A DNA stretch of 64,000 bases from Agaricus subrufescens (taxonomy: Eukaryota; Basidiomycota; Agaricomycetes; Agaricales; Agaricaceae): NCBI GenBank assembly GCA_029945375.1, contig CM057058.1:2976001-3040000 (forward strand). Direction: 5' to 3'. Shown here in pieces: positions 1-11,212 of the stretch. Positions within the stretch are counted from its first letter, which is position 1, and each line of letters starts with the position of its first letter. Below the pieces are notes generated by a model. It saw only the letters and a list, made by a program, of their open reading frames with translations, ran no database searches and was not told the origin of the DNA. The translations under genes were made by a program, and so were the position numbers.

Positions 1-233
1 TGATTGTCCTTTCTTCCTCACCCTCCGCCCAGACACCCAAGTCTTTCACTACCGTATTGGTCATTGGTTCCGACGACAAAAAGGTCAAAGAAGTAGGTGA
101 TGGGCTCAAGTCGAAGTTGAATATCAAGGGAGGAGGAAAGGGGCCTAGATGGAGCGGCAAATTCGGTGGAGTCTGGAAGGATACCAAGGAAAGTACAGGT
201 GTAGAGGGAGTGCTTACAGACATCAACAATTGA
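1..233 (+). CDS. Alanyl-tRNA editing protein (AlaX-like), 3' end only
   Basis: Only the last 76 or so codons lie in the window; the gene starts upstream of base 1. The reading frame opens at base 3 and ends with TGA at 231-233. The fragment reads SFTTVLVIGSDDKKVKEVG, then a Gly/Lys-rich turn (KGGGKGPRWSGKF), then an acidic tail. A hydrophobic strand followed by GGGKG resembles the C-terminal DHHA1-like end of fungal stand-alone alanyl-tRNA editing proteins, which hydrolyse Ser- or Gly-mischarged tRNA-Ala. The family call rests on this short C-terminal signature only; the catalytic HxxxH domain is outside the window. No intron is seen in the fragment. Bases 234-391 are a short A/T-rich 3' flank between this gene and the convergent RING gene. 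Confidence 0.5.
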   Translation, partial: IVLSSSPSAQTPKSFTTVLVIGSDDKKVKEVGDGLKSKLNIKGGGKGPRWSGKFGGVWKDTKESTGVEGVLTDINN

Positions 234-391
234 ATAACGAATAAATACAAGAATAATACATTAGATCAATGATATGTGGAACAAGGATGAGTGGAGGATG
301 GGTATCCAAAATGTGCACAGTATTACAGATTAACAAGTTGCTCGGTAAAAGGACAAAAAGGCCAGTTAAGTTGACAATATTGGAGATGCAG

Positions 392-1436
392 CTAGCGAGG
401 CTTTAACCAAATCAGAATCAGTGATGTGCGAACACTTGAAAATGAGCATACTTCATCAAAAGAGGATTCACCCGAATCCCCATCTGCCAGACTCCATCCG
501 ATGTCTGCTTCCAGATCTGGATCTATTGAACCGTAACAACCATCACTTTCGTGCCCTTCCAGCGTTTCCACCTCAACCTCATCAGGAACATTGTCACCCT
601 CCGGAGTGTAATCCGGATCATGCTCAGGTTCATCTTCCGGATCGAAACACGAGAAAGCATCCGGTTCCGGCTCATGTCTCTCCAAAGAATCCGGATCTTC
701 GTCGGGGGGATCTACTCAATCATGAGCTCTATAACTTATTCTTATACTGTTGACTTCACCTATTAGGTCCTGTTCGAAGTTATATACTTCTATGTCGTCG
801 AATGGTCCATGACCATCTTGGTCTGCAATATTCCCGTCGTCCTCGTCATCCACGAGTTGCATTAGAGTTTCTCGAGCAACTTCATAATCTTCCTCATAAT
901 CCCAGTTGTCCGAATCGGCATAATCATAATCCCAGTCGAGATCTTCGTCACCTTCGGACGGGGGGATATATTCACCGCCGTCTGATGAAGCATCATCCCC
1001 GAAGCCATTGTCAAAAGGCATAAATTGGAAACGACAGGTAGGACAATTGCCATGCTAGGTATACATAAGAATATGGGTGATAGGGGATGATCAAGATTGC
1101 GGGAAGACGTACCTGAGTTTTGACCCATTCTATTAGGCTGGCGTGGGGTTAGCGATCTGATAGAGACACGGCGACCGATAGGACTGACTCTCTGCGGCAG
1201 AAGATGTGGCCGCAGCCCTCGAGCTTGGTGACACCCGGGTCATCTTGGCCATCCCGTGCGGGGCCCAATATTTCTAAAAACGGAACGAGGCAGATGGGGC
1301 AGTAGTCGTCGAGCGGAACCTGGTCGTGGGGCAGAACGGGGAGGCTCTGAGCAAACTGTCTGGCACGGTCGGCGTTGGAGAGACAGAGGGCGTCGCGGAC
1401 GAGCTGGGCGGCGGCGAGCGACGAGTCTTCGTCCAT
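392..1436 (-). CDS. RING-type E3 ubiquitin ligase with acidic C-terminus
   Basis: A likely E3 ubiquitin ligase. The start is the ATG at 1436 (MDEDSSLAAAQLV). Four exons fit: 1436-1189, 1137-1113, 1054-760 and 711-392. Splicing gives a complete RING finger: CPICLVPF, a linker, then KLEGCGHIFCRRDLIEWVK followed by GNCPTCRF, so all Cys/His ligands are present. The 25-nt second exon is needed to join FCRR to the WVKTQ stretch. After the RING the protein is very acidic (repeated Asp/Glu/Tyr) and probably disordered. The last intron (759-712, 48 nt) restores the frame past a TGA at 716; without it the protein would end there. No transmembrane segment is seen. Substrates are unknown. It is convergent with the AlaX-like gene and divergent from the MFS gene. 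Confidence 0.8.
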
Positions 1437-1951
1437 GGGTGGAAGAGGCCGCAACAATCAGCAGTCAACAGACCCAACGCGTCTCGGGCACGTGACAGGA
1501 CCGGCTGCGACAGTTTACCCGCTCCTGACTTGATCAGAGTTTTTCCCCTTAGCCGAGTGGCAGTCGACACATGGGCACCCGGCTTCTTACCTCCATCGAC
1601 CGTGCACGCGTGACCGCCGCTGGCCGCTGGCCCAAGTGTCTCCCACCCCATGCCGTGGGGGCCTCAATTGGCCATTGACTCTTTCAATCGGGTCCCACGA
1701 TTGGCGGACATACCTAGACAAATTTCGCCGGTTTAGAATTGTATGGGGTTCCCCATATCGGACGCTCCCGCCTCAATTTGGAGCAAGTATGAAAGGCGTG
1801 GAATCCCCGAAGGTACCAACCAGCTTCCTAACCACCGAACCAATCACACATACCAGATCAGAAAGGCACAGATTTATTTTCCTTCATTTAAAATCCGTCA
1901 TACGGCCTTCAGCTTCTTCCCCTCCCCATCAAGGTCTCTCTCAGGACCCCT
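1437..1951. promoter_or_regulatory. Intergenic region between divergent RING and MFS genes
   Basis: About 515 bases separate the start codons of the RING gene (minus) and the MFS permease gene (plus), so both promoters must lie here. I see GC-rich sequence near the RING start and a more A/T- and C/T-rich leader before the permease start. I could not assign a TATA box, CCAAT box or a named operator with confidence. Open frames in this stretch are short and have no protein features. Confidence 0.4.
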
Positions 1952-3987
1952 ATGTCTATCCCATCCATGAAAGACGCCGCGTCGATAGGCGAAAAAGACG
2001 TTGAGAGGCGTGCGTCGGTCTCTTCCGGTGTCCACGAGGACGACCAGTATCAAGATGCCGAGTTTGGTGGTCCCGAGGCTAGAAAAAAGCTCGAAAGGAG
2101 GTTTCTGTTAAAATTGGATCTGAGGATGAGTATCTTGGTCGTTATCTATATTTTGAACTACGTGGGTATTCCGATTCCGAAATAATCTCATCCGGAAACG
2201 CTGACGTCGTTGCCATCAGATCGATAGAAATAATGCCGGGTATGTGTGTCGCTGAGTCGCGGTCCATGTTTTGCTGACGTTATTGAAAAGTGCCGCGCGA
2301 CTGCGTGGTTTCGAGGAGGGCCTCAACCTTCACGGCCAACAATTCGCCACCACTCTGTCGATCCTTTATGTCGGCTACATCATTATGCAAGTTCCATCGT
2401 AAGGACATTCAGCAACGACTTATCCATTGTCTATTTACAATTCCTCGTAGGAACATGTTCCTTAATTGGACTGCTAAACCTTCTCTGTACCTCCCTGCGT
2501 GTACACTCATATGGGGTATGATCTCTTGTTTGACTGGTATGCATCCCCATTCCGCTTGCATGGGCTACGTTTTTCTCACAATCATTTCCTAGGTGCGACC
2601 CATAAGTTCGTATTCTCATTGATCACCTGCTTCAAAATCACTCACACAACCATCGCTTCCATTAGTTTTGTGGGGGCACTCCTCACCAGATTCTTCCTTG
2701 GTTTCGTCGAAGCTGCATTTTTCCCTGGCGCTCTTGTATGTGCAGGTCTACTTTCCTACGTGAAAAACTAAATGGCATCGATTGATTAGTTCTTGATATC
2801 AAAATGGTATAAGCGGAACGAGTTAGGGTTGCGCACGGCTATTTTATACTGTGGTAGTATCATCAGTAACGCCTTTGGCTCCCTGCTGGCGTCCGGTATC
2901 CTGAGTGGTATGGATGGAGCATTAGGGCATGCGGCATGGCGGTGAGTCCACGAGCTGTTCGTTCCTGTGCTCGTTTTGACGGTACTCCCGTGCTAGGTGG
3001 CTGTTTTTCATCGAAGGAGCATTAACCATGACAATTGCTATTATTGCCATCTTCGTATTGCCAGATTTCCCCACCACTACCCGTTGGTTATCTCCTCAGG
3101 AGCGCGCGCTGGCACTCAAACGGATGGAGGAGGATGCCGGAGTAGGAGACGAACAAGAGACAGAACACGGGGCTGGTGCCGGCCTCTGGATGGCTATAAC
3201 GGATTGGAAAGTCTGGTGGATGGCCTTGGCTTTGACTTCACAGGTCATTGCATTAAGTTTCAATGCATACTTTCCAACCCTGGCTGCGACTCTAGGGTTC
3301 AATCCCACTGTGACGTTACTCTTGTGTGCACCGCCCTTCCTTTTTGCTGTCATCGTGTCTTTCATCGTGAGCCGGTGAGGAAATGTGGTTTCATTGTTTC
3401 AGGGCGACGACTCAGGGTTGGCTTTACAGACTATCCGACAAACAGAATAAGCGTTTCTACTACATTGTTGGATCATATGGCTTTGGGGTTTTGGGCTTCG
3501 TTATTGCGATTTCGACCATGAGCCTGGCGGCCAGATACGTATCCTTGTAAGTTCCTCCTGTGGTTTTGAAAGATTGTGTGCTGATAGAATCCCAGATTCC
3601 TCATGGCACAGTCCTACGCAGGTTTCATTGTTTTCTATGCGTGGATCAGCAATTCATTCCCTCGGCCACCCTCGAAACGAGCCGTGGCTCTGGCCCTCAT
3701 TAATGCCTTCTCCCAGCTTGGAAATGTTGCAGGATCGTGAGTGATTGATGCCAGATATTCCCGAGGCGCCGAACACTGATTGGGAAATATGGCCAACCAG
3801 ATACGTGTGGCCCTCTATTTGGGGACCTACGTACCGCAACTCGTATGCGATCTGTATTTCTACTTCGGGTCTGTCGATTTTGATGTGTTGGATCTACTGG
3901 ATGTATTTGGGGTCTCTAAACAGGAGGCTGGACCGGGAAGAGGAAGAGCAAGGGCAGACCAAGAAAGGCTTCCGCTATATACTCTAA
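1952..3987 (+). CDS. MFS transporter, Dal5/allantoate permease family
   Basis: A membrane permease of the anion:cation symporter branch of the major facilitator superfamily, the group with yeast Dal5 and vitamin or carboxylate transporters. Translation starts at 1952 (MSIPSMKDAAS). The N-terminus is hydrophilic, then KKLERRFLLKLDLRM leads into helix 1. Splicing at about 2163 and 2219 creates the family signature ILNYIDRNNAG. Later exons supply GYIIMQVPSNMFLNW, GALLTRFFLGFVEAAFFPGA and LFLISKWYKRNELGLR, all typical of Dal5 homologues, and about 12 hydrophobic segments in total. The C-terminus ends NRRLDREEEEQGQTKKGF. At least eight short introns are required; small exons near 2170-2420 and 2580-2700 make this part of the model approximate. 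The substrate cannot be deduced. The neighbours give no pathway hint. Confidence 0.85.
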
Positions 3988-4264
3988 AAGGATTTGTCTG
4001 TATTTACTGACGACATGCATGAACGTTTTGTGACGCACATGGGCGTGGGGATGAGCCGACTGGAGGCCACAAGCGAGGCCCTTGCGTCGCGGCGGCTCGG
4101 AGCAAGCGTAGGCTCCGGGACTCCGGAGAGGCACGTTGGGGCACTGATGTTGGGGCGAAATTAATATTTCGGTATTACATACACATATTAAGACTTTGAT
4201 TTCACACTTGCACCGCCGTCTTCCCCCTCCCCTCCTCCCGCCGTCATCTCCGGCGGCATCCAGC

Positions 4265-5832
4265 ATGAACTCCCTCACCTACATCTTCCGCCAGTTCGAC
4301 GTCCTCGCCTCCGCACGGACCCCGCCCTCGACCCCCGCCTCCTCCCAACCCTCCCTCCCCCCCATCCCCGACCCGCGATCTCGTTTGCAGCGCACACTCT
4401 CCTTTCTCTATCCTTCGTCCGCAAGCTCGTTGTCAAGATACTCCCCGGGGCGGTGGAGCTCGTCGCCCGCCTTTCGGCCCCAGTCATCCTCATCGGGTTC
4501 CTCATCCACATCAACAACCTCATCCTCAAACTCTACGACCCAGCCTCAGGCATACCACGAGCCACCATCATCACCACGGTCACGGCCAAGGCCTCAGCTC
4601 GACACCGTAATAAACCAGGTCTTCTTCATCCAACTCTTCGTCCTGGTCTGGGACAACCTCAATTCCGCATGGTTGGCACTGCTTGAGCAGATCAATCTCT
4701 ACATATGGCCCCGCAGGCAGCCGTTACCTGTGAAATCCGAGAAGGGGAAGGAGAAGGAGATTCAGGTGGTTGATGAAGTCTCCCTCACGATCCGGCTCAA
4801 GCTCGGATCGCAGTCGATTTCACGGTCTAGCACCTCGTCTGTGGACGGCTCCCCCTCCCCTGTACCGCTTTCCAGAGCTTCCACACCCGCAATGCATGAG
4901 CGCAAGGCTCATTTTGGACAGAAGACGTTAGTATTAGATCTGGACGAGACACTTATACACTCTACGTCGAGACCCAATCCGTCACTGGCTTCGAGCGGCT
5001 CTGGCTTTTTTGGGCTCGGTTCGATTGGCAGGGGCAACAAATCTCCAGGTCACACAGTAGAAGTTATTTTGGGTGGGAAGCACACTCAGTATCATGTCTA
5101 CAAGAGACCCTTTGTGGACTTTTTTCTGCGCACTGTAAGTAACGCCGATGCCGTTTTTTCCCGGACGGGTACTGAGCTTGAGTAGGTTTCTGGATGGTAT
5201 ACTTTGGTTATTTTCACCGCGTCTATGCAAGAGTACGCAGATCCTGTCATCGATTGGTTGGACGCAGGTCGAGGTATTCTTGTCCAACGTTTTTTCCGAG
5301 ACGTACGTCCCCACGCACTTTTGACGGTGACAGCTTGCTCAGACGTATACCTATTTTCATAACTGCCCTGGTCGATACCCCCACCCAAACACACCGCTGA
5401 CCTTGTCTTATCCTTGTGCCGGGACTCTCGTAATCTTCTTCCATCTCTTAGTCTTGCACTCAGCTGCCCAACGGATCTTACACCAAGGACTTGTCCATCA
5501 TTGAAAAGGATCTTTCACGGGTATGCCTTGTGGACAATTCACCTATAAGTTACAAGGCCAATGAAGGTCAGCTCATTGTTTCCGCACGTCTTGTCGAACA
5601 GACTGCTGATTTCAAGTAACTTGCATCCTTTCTTCCCCACTTCTGGTGCTCCGGTTTGAAATGTAACTTTGGCCTTGCAGCAAACGGAATACCTATTGAA
5701 GGATGGACAGATGATCCATCGGATGAAGCGTTACTAGACCTACTACCCGTGCTTGACTCCCTGCGGTTCACAAAGGACGTACGACACATACTTAGTCTTC
5801 GTTCTGCTGGATTGTATACGTTACCCTCGTGA
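4265..5832 (+). CDS. NEM1: NEM1-like FCP1/CTD-family phosphatase (nuclear envelope)
   Basis: A HAD-family protein phosphatase of the Nem1/CTDNEP1 type, which with Spo7 dephosphorylates lipin (Pah1) at the ER/nuclear envelope to control lipid synthesis. The start at 4265 gives [19 protein letters not shown]. The catalytic motif is [15 protein letters not shown] (DxDxT), followed by [34 protein letters not shown] and, after further introns, [18 protein letters not shown], ending [19 protein letters not shown]. The stop is TGA 5830-5832. Two hydrophobic stretches precede the catalytic domain, one read in another frame (about 4405-4545, [15 protein letters not shown]) and one at about 4619-4710. 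Joining them needs one frame change near the C-run at 4354-4362 and a very short 40-nt intron (4579-4618), so exon 1 is uncertain: a sequencing indel, an unusual intron or a real lesion. Confidence 0.8.
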
Positions 5833-6571
5833 ATTACTGGCTTACCCTATTTGCATCTTCATCAATAGCATCATTTCAAGCATACTGGTGTCGTACAATG
5901 CCCATTGCTTTACTACTCAATGTAGTGCATCATTTTCAGCTCATAATTCCCATTATTTGCTTACCCTCTATTGTATCCCACCGACTCTCCTTTTTATTTT
6001 CTTTCTTTCTTTCATTGCAGCATACCTGGATATTCCCTCACTTCGTACTGGTTCTCTTCGTGGTTTCAAGCTGTCATTTTTCATTACGTTTGGAATGCAA
6101 CAAAAGAATCTTACACGTATATATATTTATCTCTTAAACGAGGAGTCGTCGATGTTTTCGTTTTTTTTGTTTTCAATTGTTTTTGTATAATACTGCCTTT
6201 CTATACTCATTCAGGGGATTCAAAGTATCATATTTATACACAATTTGTGGTGAGAGAGAAAAAAAGAAAACTTTATTACAGAGAGTATAGCGAGAAGAGA
6301 CAACGAGGACATCCCCTCACAACACGAACACCGATCGTACTAAAATAGGTATCTGGGATAAAGAGCCAAAGGAGACTATGTATGAAGATAGGCAATATGA
6401 TTCAGAAAAGCAAAGAGCGTGGTACTGTTGTGCTTGGCTCCAGTAAACCAGATACGGGTGCAAAAGTGAAGCGAGGGGGGGAAAAGGATCGAGTGATATT
6501 CCAGGTATGTGATGGTGCTTCACAAGACAGTTACCCAAGAAAGACAAAACAGAGTCTTGCCTAGACAGGTG
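5833..6571. other. 3' intergenic region between convergent NEM1 and SNF7
   Basis: About 740 bases between two convergent stop codons. It is rich in T/C on the plus strand (long pyrimidine stretches around 5990-6180) and contains three overlapping plus-strand open frames of up to 145 codons made mostly of Phe, Ile, Leu and Tyr. Their composition follows the A/T-rich base content, none has a recognisable domain, and none is preceded by a convincing gene start. I regard the stretch as two 3' UTRs plus spacer. Confidence 0.55.
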
Positions 6572-7566
6572 TCACAATGCTAATTGTGCTTGTAGTTCTC
6601 GTAGTTGAGCTTCCTCGTCGTCTTCTACTGCGACCTTCTTCGGGGCTAGATTGGGATGTGAGTACACCAGGTTGTCGCTTATAATATATAAAGGTTTGCC
6701 TTCTGGGGCTTTGACTGCGCCAGGTGGTAGGTGTACAGGAACATGATCTGCCCCTGCCAAACGCTCATTAAGCACATCTTCCTCGAGTGCATTGAGTTCT
6801 TGCAATAGGTCGGCCTAGTGAAATTCCAGTATATCAACCACTGTCCCATAAAAAGGAAGAGGGGAAGGGACTTACATCTTCAGTAGGGTCCGCATAAGGA
6901 TTAGTCGCAATCGCAGACGAAATCTCATTTGCAACCTCCCGCTCGGCATGAATAGCATCCATAGTATCAGCAACTTTATCAGGAGTTGTTCCTCCATGAA
7001 TGATTTTGAGCGCATCTGCACCCTTCTTCATTGCTGCCATTGTTTCGGCGTTGAGGTTGGCTGATTCGAGAGTGTTTACTTGGAGTTCGAGTTGTAGTCG
7101 TGTGGAACTTAGTCGGTCCAGTTCGGTTTCGGCGGCCTTTTTGCGTTTGAGAGCTGCTGTTGCGACTGTGTTTTGGGAGTTTTTTTTTTTATGGAATAGT
7201 TATGCAGTATTTTTGGAGGTTGGACATTTATGTGCATGCGAAAATGAGAGATGTAGGTATAAATGACATGGATAATGGCGCAAGAGCGGTCCGAAGAGTG
7301 TGTGGTAGGGGGAGGAGGATGCAGAGTTAGCAAATGCTGCGGCAAAGGGCACGGCCAAGGTCCAAGGTAAAATGAACCTACTCACCAGCTTTGTTGGAAA
7401 CAGCATTAGCCCGCGCCTTCGCCATCTCATCATCTATCTTCTTCTGGAGATGTTCCTCCTTCTTCTCCAAAAGTTGCAGCTGCTGTCGGAGGCCGACTAT
7501 GGCGTCTCGGGCAGCCTGCTTGGGATCTCTGCGACCTCCAAAGTAATTCATAAAGCTAGCCATCAT
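6572..7566 (-). CDS. SNF7: ESCRT-III subunit SNF7/VPS32 (CHMP4)
   Basis: The main filament-forming subunit of ESCRT-III, which constricts membranes for multivesicular-body sorting and related scission events. Exon 1 reads MMASFMNYFGGRRDPKQAAR, the typical Snf7 N-terminus, followed by the basic/coiled-coil helix with KKEEHLQKKIDDEMAKA. Later exons give KRKKAAETELDRLSSTRLQL, NAETMAAMKKGADALKIIHG and DTMDAIHAEREVANEISSAI, and the last exon has the acidic autoinhibitory and MIM region (QELNALEEDVLNERLAG) ending AQLREL-type residues at TGA 6572-6574. Two adjacent ATGs (7566 and 7563) are equally possible; the second matches the usual family start. Introns lie at about 7370-7185 and 6870-6810. The total length of about 220 residues is normal for the family. 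Confidence 0.92.
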
Positions 7567-7891
7567 TGTCTTTCAGGAAGGAAACAAGTGCGAGAAGAGC
7601 GGTCGGGGAGAAAGGTTGTGGCTGAAGAGCAAGTTGCAAGCTGAGGTCACTGCGGGCCATGATGAATCCCGATAAGGAAGGTGACTCGGTGAAGTAAGCC
7701 AAAAAGTAAATAGAATAGAATAGGATAAATAAACTCTATAAGCAGATCTCTAACCCAAACCGTGCGTTACTTCAATTATTAGTTCACGGGTATGTGAGAT
7801 ACAGAAACCAGAAAATGCGGCAGCTCTAACCCCCTATCGTCCACGCCGTTTTGTCAAGTCCTCGTCATTTTTTGTCTACTCGTTATTTTGT

Positions 7892-9200
7892 CTAGTCCTC
7901 TTTCTCATCTGCGTCGCTGCTAAATCAGGGTTTGATGTCAACTATCACCCTTCAGTCTGGCATGAGTCGTGTACTTACCCTTCATCATCGCTGCGGGCAT
8001 CGGCGGCACCCTTGCCGCTCACTACTCGCCAGGCCACACGGCAAATGATCCAGAACCACACACATTGCATAACCTGTATGAAACGTAATACAATTTAAAT
8101 TTGGCACACCAAAAAAAAAAAAGTGGGCTGACTTGGAGAGCAAGAAGCATGACACAGAAAGCAAGGTGCGCAGGAAAGGTCAGATAGCGGCCTCTTTCAA
8201 CTGACCACTCGAATGGAATAAATCTCGGGCAATCGAAGATAGTCGACTTGATGACGAAAAGGAATAAAATATGCCGAGTGATAAACCAAGATACCAAGAA
8301 GACACCAAAAGTAGCATCGGTTGCCAACTGATTTATCTGAATATAACGAAGCATTTTCGCGAGCTGAAGGTGTGTTAGCACAGTCGAGTGGCGAGGGGAA
8401 AATATATCAGCGTACCGGCAAGAAAATATCACACCAGTCCATCAAAACCATAATCAGCGCCCCAACGCGAGTGAAATTGGTGAAATAGCTCGTCCACATG
8501 AGGATCACCGTGACAATATGGTGGTTCATCATGAGGGCATGGTCTGATCGTCGTGCCTCAGCGTTCAATATTAAAATTTGATGAAGATAAAAAGCAGTTT
8601 GGGTCAGATAATACAATTTAAAGGGAGCCGCGAGCGGGATGTGAGGATAGTTGAGCCATAAGTCGACGGGATCGAGGATGCGGGTAGGCAAACATCTATG
8701 GATGTACTTTGAGACAAGTGAGACACAGACTCCACTACAAGGACGAGGAGACTCACGAGGCCATAACACCATTGCGATGTGTAGTACACCACAGACCACC
8801 CTTGCTCTGCAAATCTGAGAACACTTCGGTTGAGTTGCTTGAGCTCCTTGGGGGTGTAAAGGGATTTCGCGGTGCCGTTGGAATGAAAATGACCGTTTGT
8901 TGCGCTGCCATTGGTGTGGCCGTTGGTAGAGGGCGCGTCTACCTTGCGTTTCTTCCGTTTTAGGTCGAGGTCCCTGGTGAGTTTCCAGCGTGCAAAGGGC
9001 TCGAAAACACCAAGCCGGAGTGCGTCTCGGAGGACAGCCATGACGGCGATGAGGGTGATGACGAGACAGATGTCGAGCTTGCCCACATTGTAGTAATTGG
9101 AATGGGGAAAGGAGTCTGGGGAGGGCGGGGGGTCAGTGGGATACTGGAGGGCGACGAAGGGGCGGAGGAAGGCGAGGACGCGGGGGACGGCGAAGGCCAT
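7892..9200 (-). CDS. LAG1: Ceramide synthase (LAG1/LAC1, TLC domain)
   Basis: An ER multi-pass enzyme that N-acylates sphingoid bases to make ceramide. The start at 9200 (MAFAVPRVLAFLRPFVALQ) is followed by transmembrane segments, a Ser/Asn-rich loop (THTNGSATNGHFHSNG) and the TLC domain. The Lag1 motif is intact: MMNHHIVTVILMWTSYFTNF then RVGALIMVLMDWCDIFLP, including the His-His pair essential for catalysis. Later exons contribute LAKMLRYIQINQLATDATFG, a hydrophobic segment and the C-terminal WFWIICRVAWRVVSG followed by an acidic tail DDEGDADEKED. The final intron ends just before the terminal 25 nt; stop TAG is 7892-7894. It is divergent from the U1A-like gene with about 127 bases between start codons. 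Yeast has two paralogues; which one this matches cannot be said. Confidence 0.92.
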
Positions 9201-9327
9201 GTGTGGGTGCAGAAAGGAGAAGGAAAGACGCGGGGGCTCGATGGCAGGGCAGCAGACACCCAGCACACACGCGAATATATTTATCCCTTCCTCCCCCCGT
9301 GGGAACTTTGCTGTCTCTCCTCCTCCA
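9201..9327. promoter_or_regulatory. Shared divergent promoter, LAG1 / U1A-like
   Basis: Only 127 bases separate the two start codons. The strip contains a C/T-rich run directly upstream of the U1A-like ATG and a TATTTAT-like A/T patch near 9275-9285. Promoters for both directions, and part of both 5' leaders, must fit here or overlap the opposing first exons. Confidence 0.4.
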
Positions 9328-10251
9328 ATGCCTGCTCCCCCGTCCCCCACCCTCTACATCAACAACCTCAACGACCAGGTCAACAAGGACGAGCTCAGGA
9401 CGCAGCTCTACGCCCTCTTCACCACCCATGGAAAAATCATCGATATCGTCGCCTCCAAGACCCAGAAGATGCGCGGCCAGGCCTTTCTCGTCTTTGCCGA
9501 CCTCGCTGCCGCCACCGCCGCCATGCGAGCCTGCGAGGGCATGGTTTTCTACGACAAGCCTATGGTGTGTGCGCTTCCCGATGCCGCTTCCCGCGCTCAG
9601 ATAGCCTCCCCAGCGCATAGATTACGCCAAAACCAAATCGTTTGCCACTCTCCGCAGAGAAGATCCCAACTTTGTCCCGCCCAGCTCTGTACACGCCAAT
9701 GCCCTTTCGCAGGCGCAACAGAATGGAAAGCGCCCCCGGGATGGCGCCAATGCCGATGGAGAACCCTCCTCCAAGCGCGAAAAAGCTGACGAGTCCGACG
9801 AAGAGATGGAAATCGAGGATGATGATGATTCTGCACCACAGAGTAAGCCCTTACGTACGTCACCTCACGCCTTGAAAACCGCATATTCTTCACAACATGT
9901 CCTTCAAAAGCGGCAAATCCAACTACCATGCCTCAGGCAATGTCTACACCCACTCCTCGACTGCTATGTACAAATCTGCCTGAGGAAGTTACAGAGGACG
10001 TCCTCGCTGTACTGTTTCAACAGTAAGCGCTGAAATATTCGATTTTATACGCGTATGCCTGACCACTATTTAGACATCAAGGTCTCAAATCGATACAAGT
10101 CAGCTGGTCACCGACACCCGATGCTACTGTTGGTCGGGTGAAGATGGCTCAAGTCATCTACGAAAATGCTGAGCTTGCAACCGTCGCACGAGAGGCACTC
10201 AATGGCTTCCTCCTCAAAAAAGGCTGGCAAATGTCTATCGCTTTCATATAG
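9328..10251 (+). CDS. U1A/U2B''-type snRNP protein with two RRMs
   Basis: A spliceosomal RNA-binding protein of the U1A/U2B''/SNF family, which binds U1 or U2 snRNA stem-loops. Start ATG is 9328-9330 (MPAPPSPTLYINNLNDQVNK). The first RRM has RNP2 LYINNL and RNP1 RGQAFLVF, with the family-specific helix TQLYALFTTHGKIIDIVASK. Splicing at about 9565/9615 gives FYDKPMRIDYAKTKSF, the conserved end of RRM1. A charged linker (KREKADESDEEMEIEDDDD) follows. RRM2 is made by the last exons (LLCTNLPEEVTEDVLAVLFQ, then HQGLKSIQVSWSPTPD, ending KGWQMSIAFI). Stop TAG is 10249-10251. Most fungi have one or two members; I cannot decide between U1A and U2B''. The stop codon lies only 14 bases from the convergent DJ-1-like gene. 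Confidence 0.88.
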
Positions 10252-10265
10252 CTAACGCATATACT

Positions 10266-11212
10266 CTACGCCAAAACTTCAAGCAGCTTCTTTGCCAACG
10301 GATCAGCAGATTTGGGGTTCTGGCCCGTGATGAGTTTGCCATCCAGTACAACATAAGGCTACGTTTTTTTTTTTCACAAATAATCCGTCAGCTTGCACAC
10401 GACAGTGTAAATCACATACATACCTCAAAGTTCCCGGCTTTCTCGTATATACCTCCCAATTCTTCGATCTTACTTTCGAGGGGGAACGGTACGTCCTATA
10501 AATTGATCAGTATGTGTTCAAACATCCATCTATGGCGGGTACTACCTCGGTGCCTCCAAGGAAAACTTCCTCAGCATTGGAAAATCCAGTGGCTTTCTTT
10601 CCTGCAAAAATTGCTTTGCCATTCCTGCGAGCTCCAACTAATGCTCTGGAATTGGTGTTATCACGGCTTACTGTTTCTGCCAAGCACAACTTACGCAGGA
10701 CCATGGCACACAGCTGAGATATACTTGTCCTGCTCCCAGAATTTCTCTATAACCTTAGCATTGTCCGGGTCGGAGGACAGATCGATAACGGGTGCATGGC
10801 CTCCGACATAGAAGATTGCTTCATAGTTCGCAGGATTGACTTCCGTGAGGGACAAAGCAGCTTGCACTTTGGCTTGAACGGCGGGATCCGTCAAAAAATT
10901 GAGCGATCGAGTGTCATTTTCCTCGTTGGCTGCCTATATGCGTGCTATAAGATCTGCTTGCGCATACCGAAAAACGGGACTTACTTTGACACTAAAATCA
11001 TCCACGCGGAAAACCTTCTTGGGCGCTGCGAAATCTATGTCAAACGTTGGAGCGAGCACGTAGTAAGGGTGCGCCGCTTCAGAAAGCCAGTACCCCTATA
11101 ATGGTATGCTTAGAAACTGCCAGGTAGACGATAGGAGACGCACGGTCGGTTTGTTTCTGAGAGTTGTTTCAGCGGAACTGAACACAAAGAGAATCCGACG
11201 GTTGGGAGCCAT
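10266..11212 (-). CDS. DJ-1/PfpI family protein, Hsp31-like
   Basis: A class I glutamine-amidotransferase-like protein of the Hsp31/DJ-1 group, whose fungal members act as glyoxalase III or stress-protective chaperones. The start at 11212 reads MAPNRRILFVFSSAETTL. Later exons give GYWLSEAAHPYYVLAP, ALSLTEVNPANYEAIFYVGG with the HAPVIDL loop, and the nucleophile elbow YISAVCHGPAVL with the active-site Cys. The C-terminal exons read VGARRNGKAIFAGKKATGF, LESKIEELGGIYEKAGNF and VLDGKLITGQNPKSADPLAK, typical of Hsp31 proteins. Four or five short introns are needed. The conserved Glu/Cys/His arrangement looks complete, so an active enzyme is expected, but the substrate is inferred from the family only. 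Confidence 0.88.

Noticed and set aside
5753..6348. Overlapping plus-strand frames of 100-145 codons after NEM1
   Set aside because: Composition is dominated by Phe, Ile, Leu and Tyr from pyrimidine-rich DNA; no start context, no splice partner and no domain. Treated as 3' UTR.
8604..9350. N-terminal extension of the ceramide synthase upstream of MAFAVPRV
   Set aside because: The frame is open upstream but low-complexity, and would overlap the U1A-like gene start. The MAFAVPRV start fits the membrane protein and the short intergenic gap.
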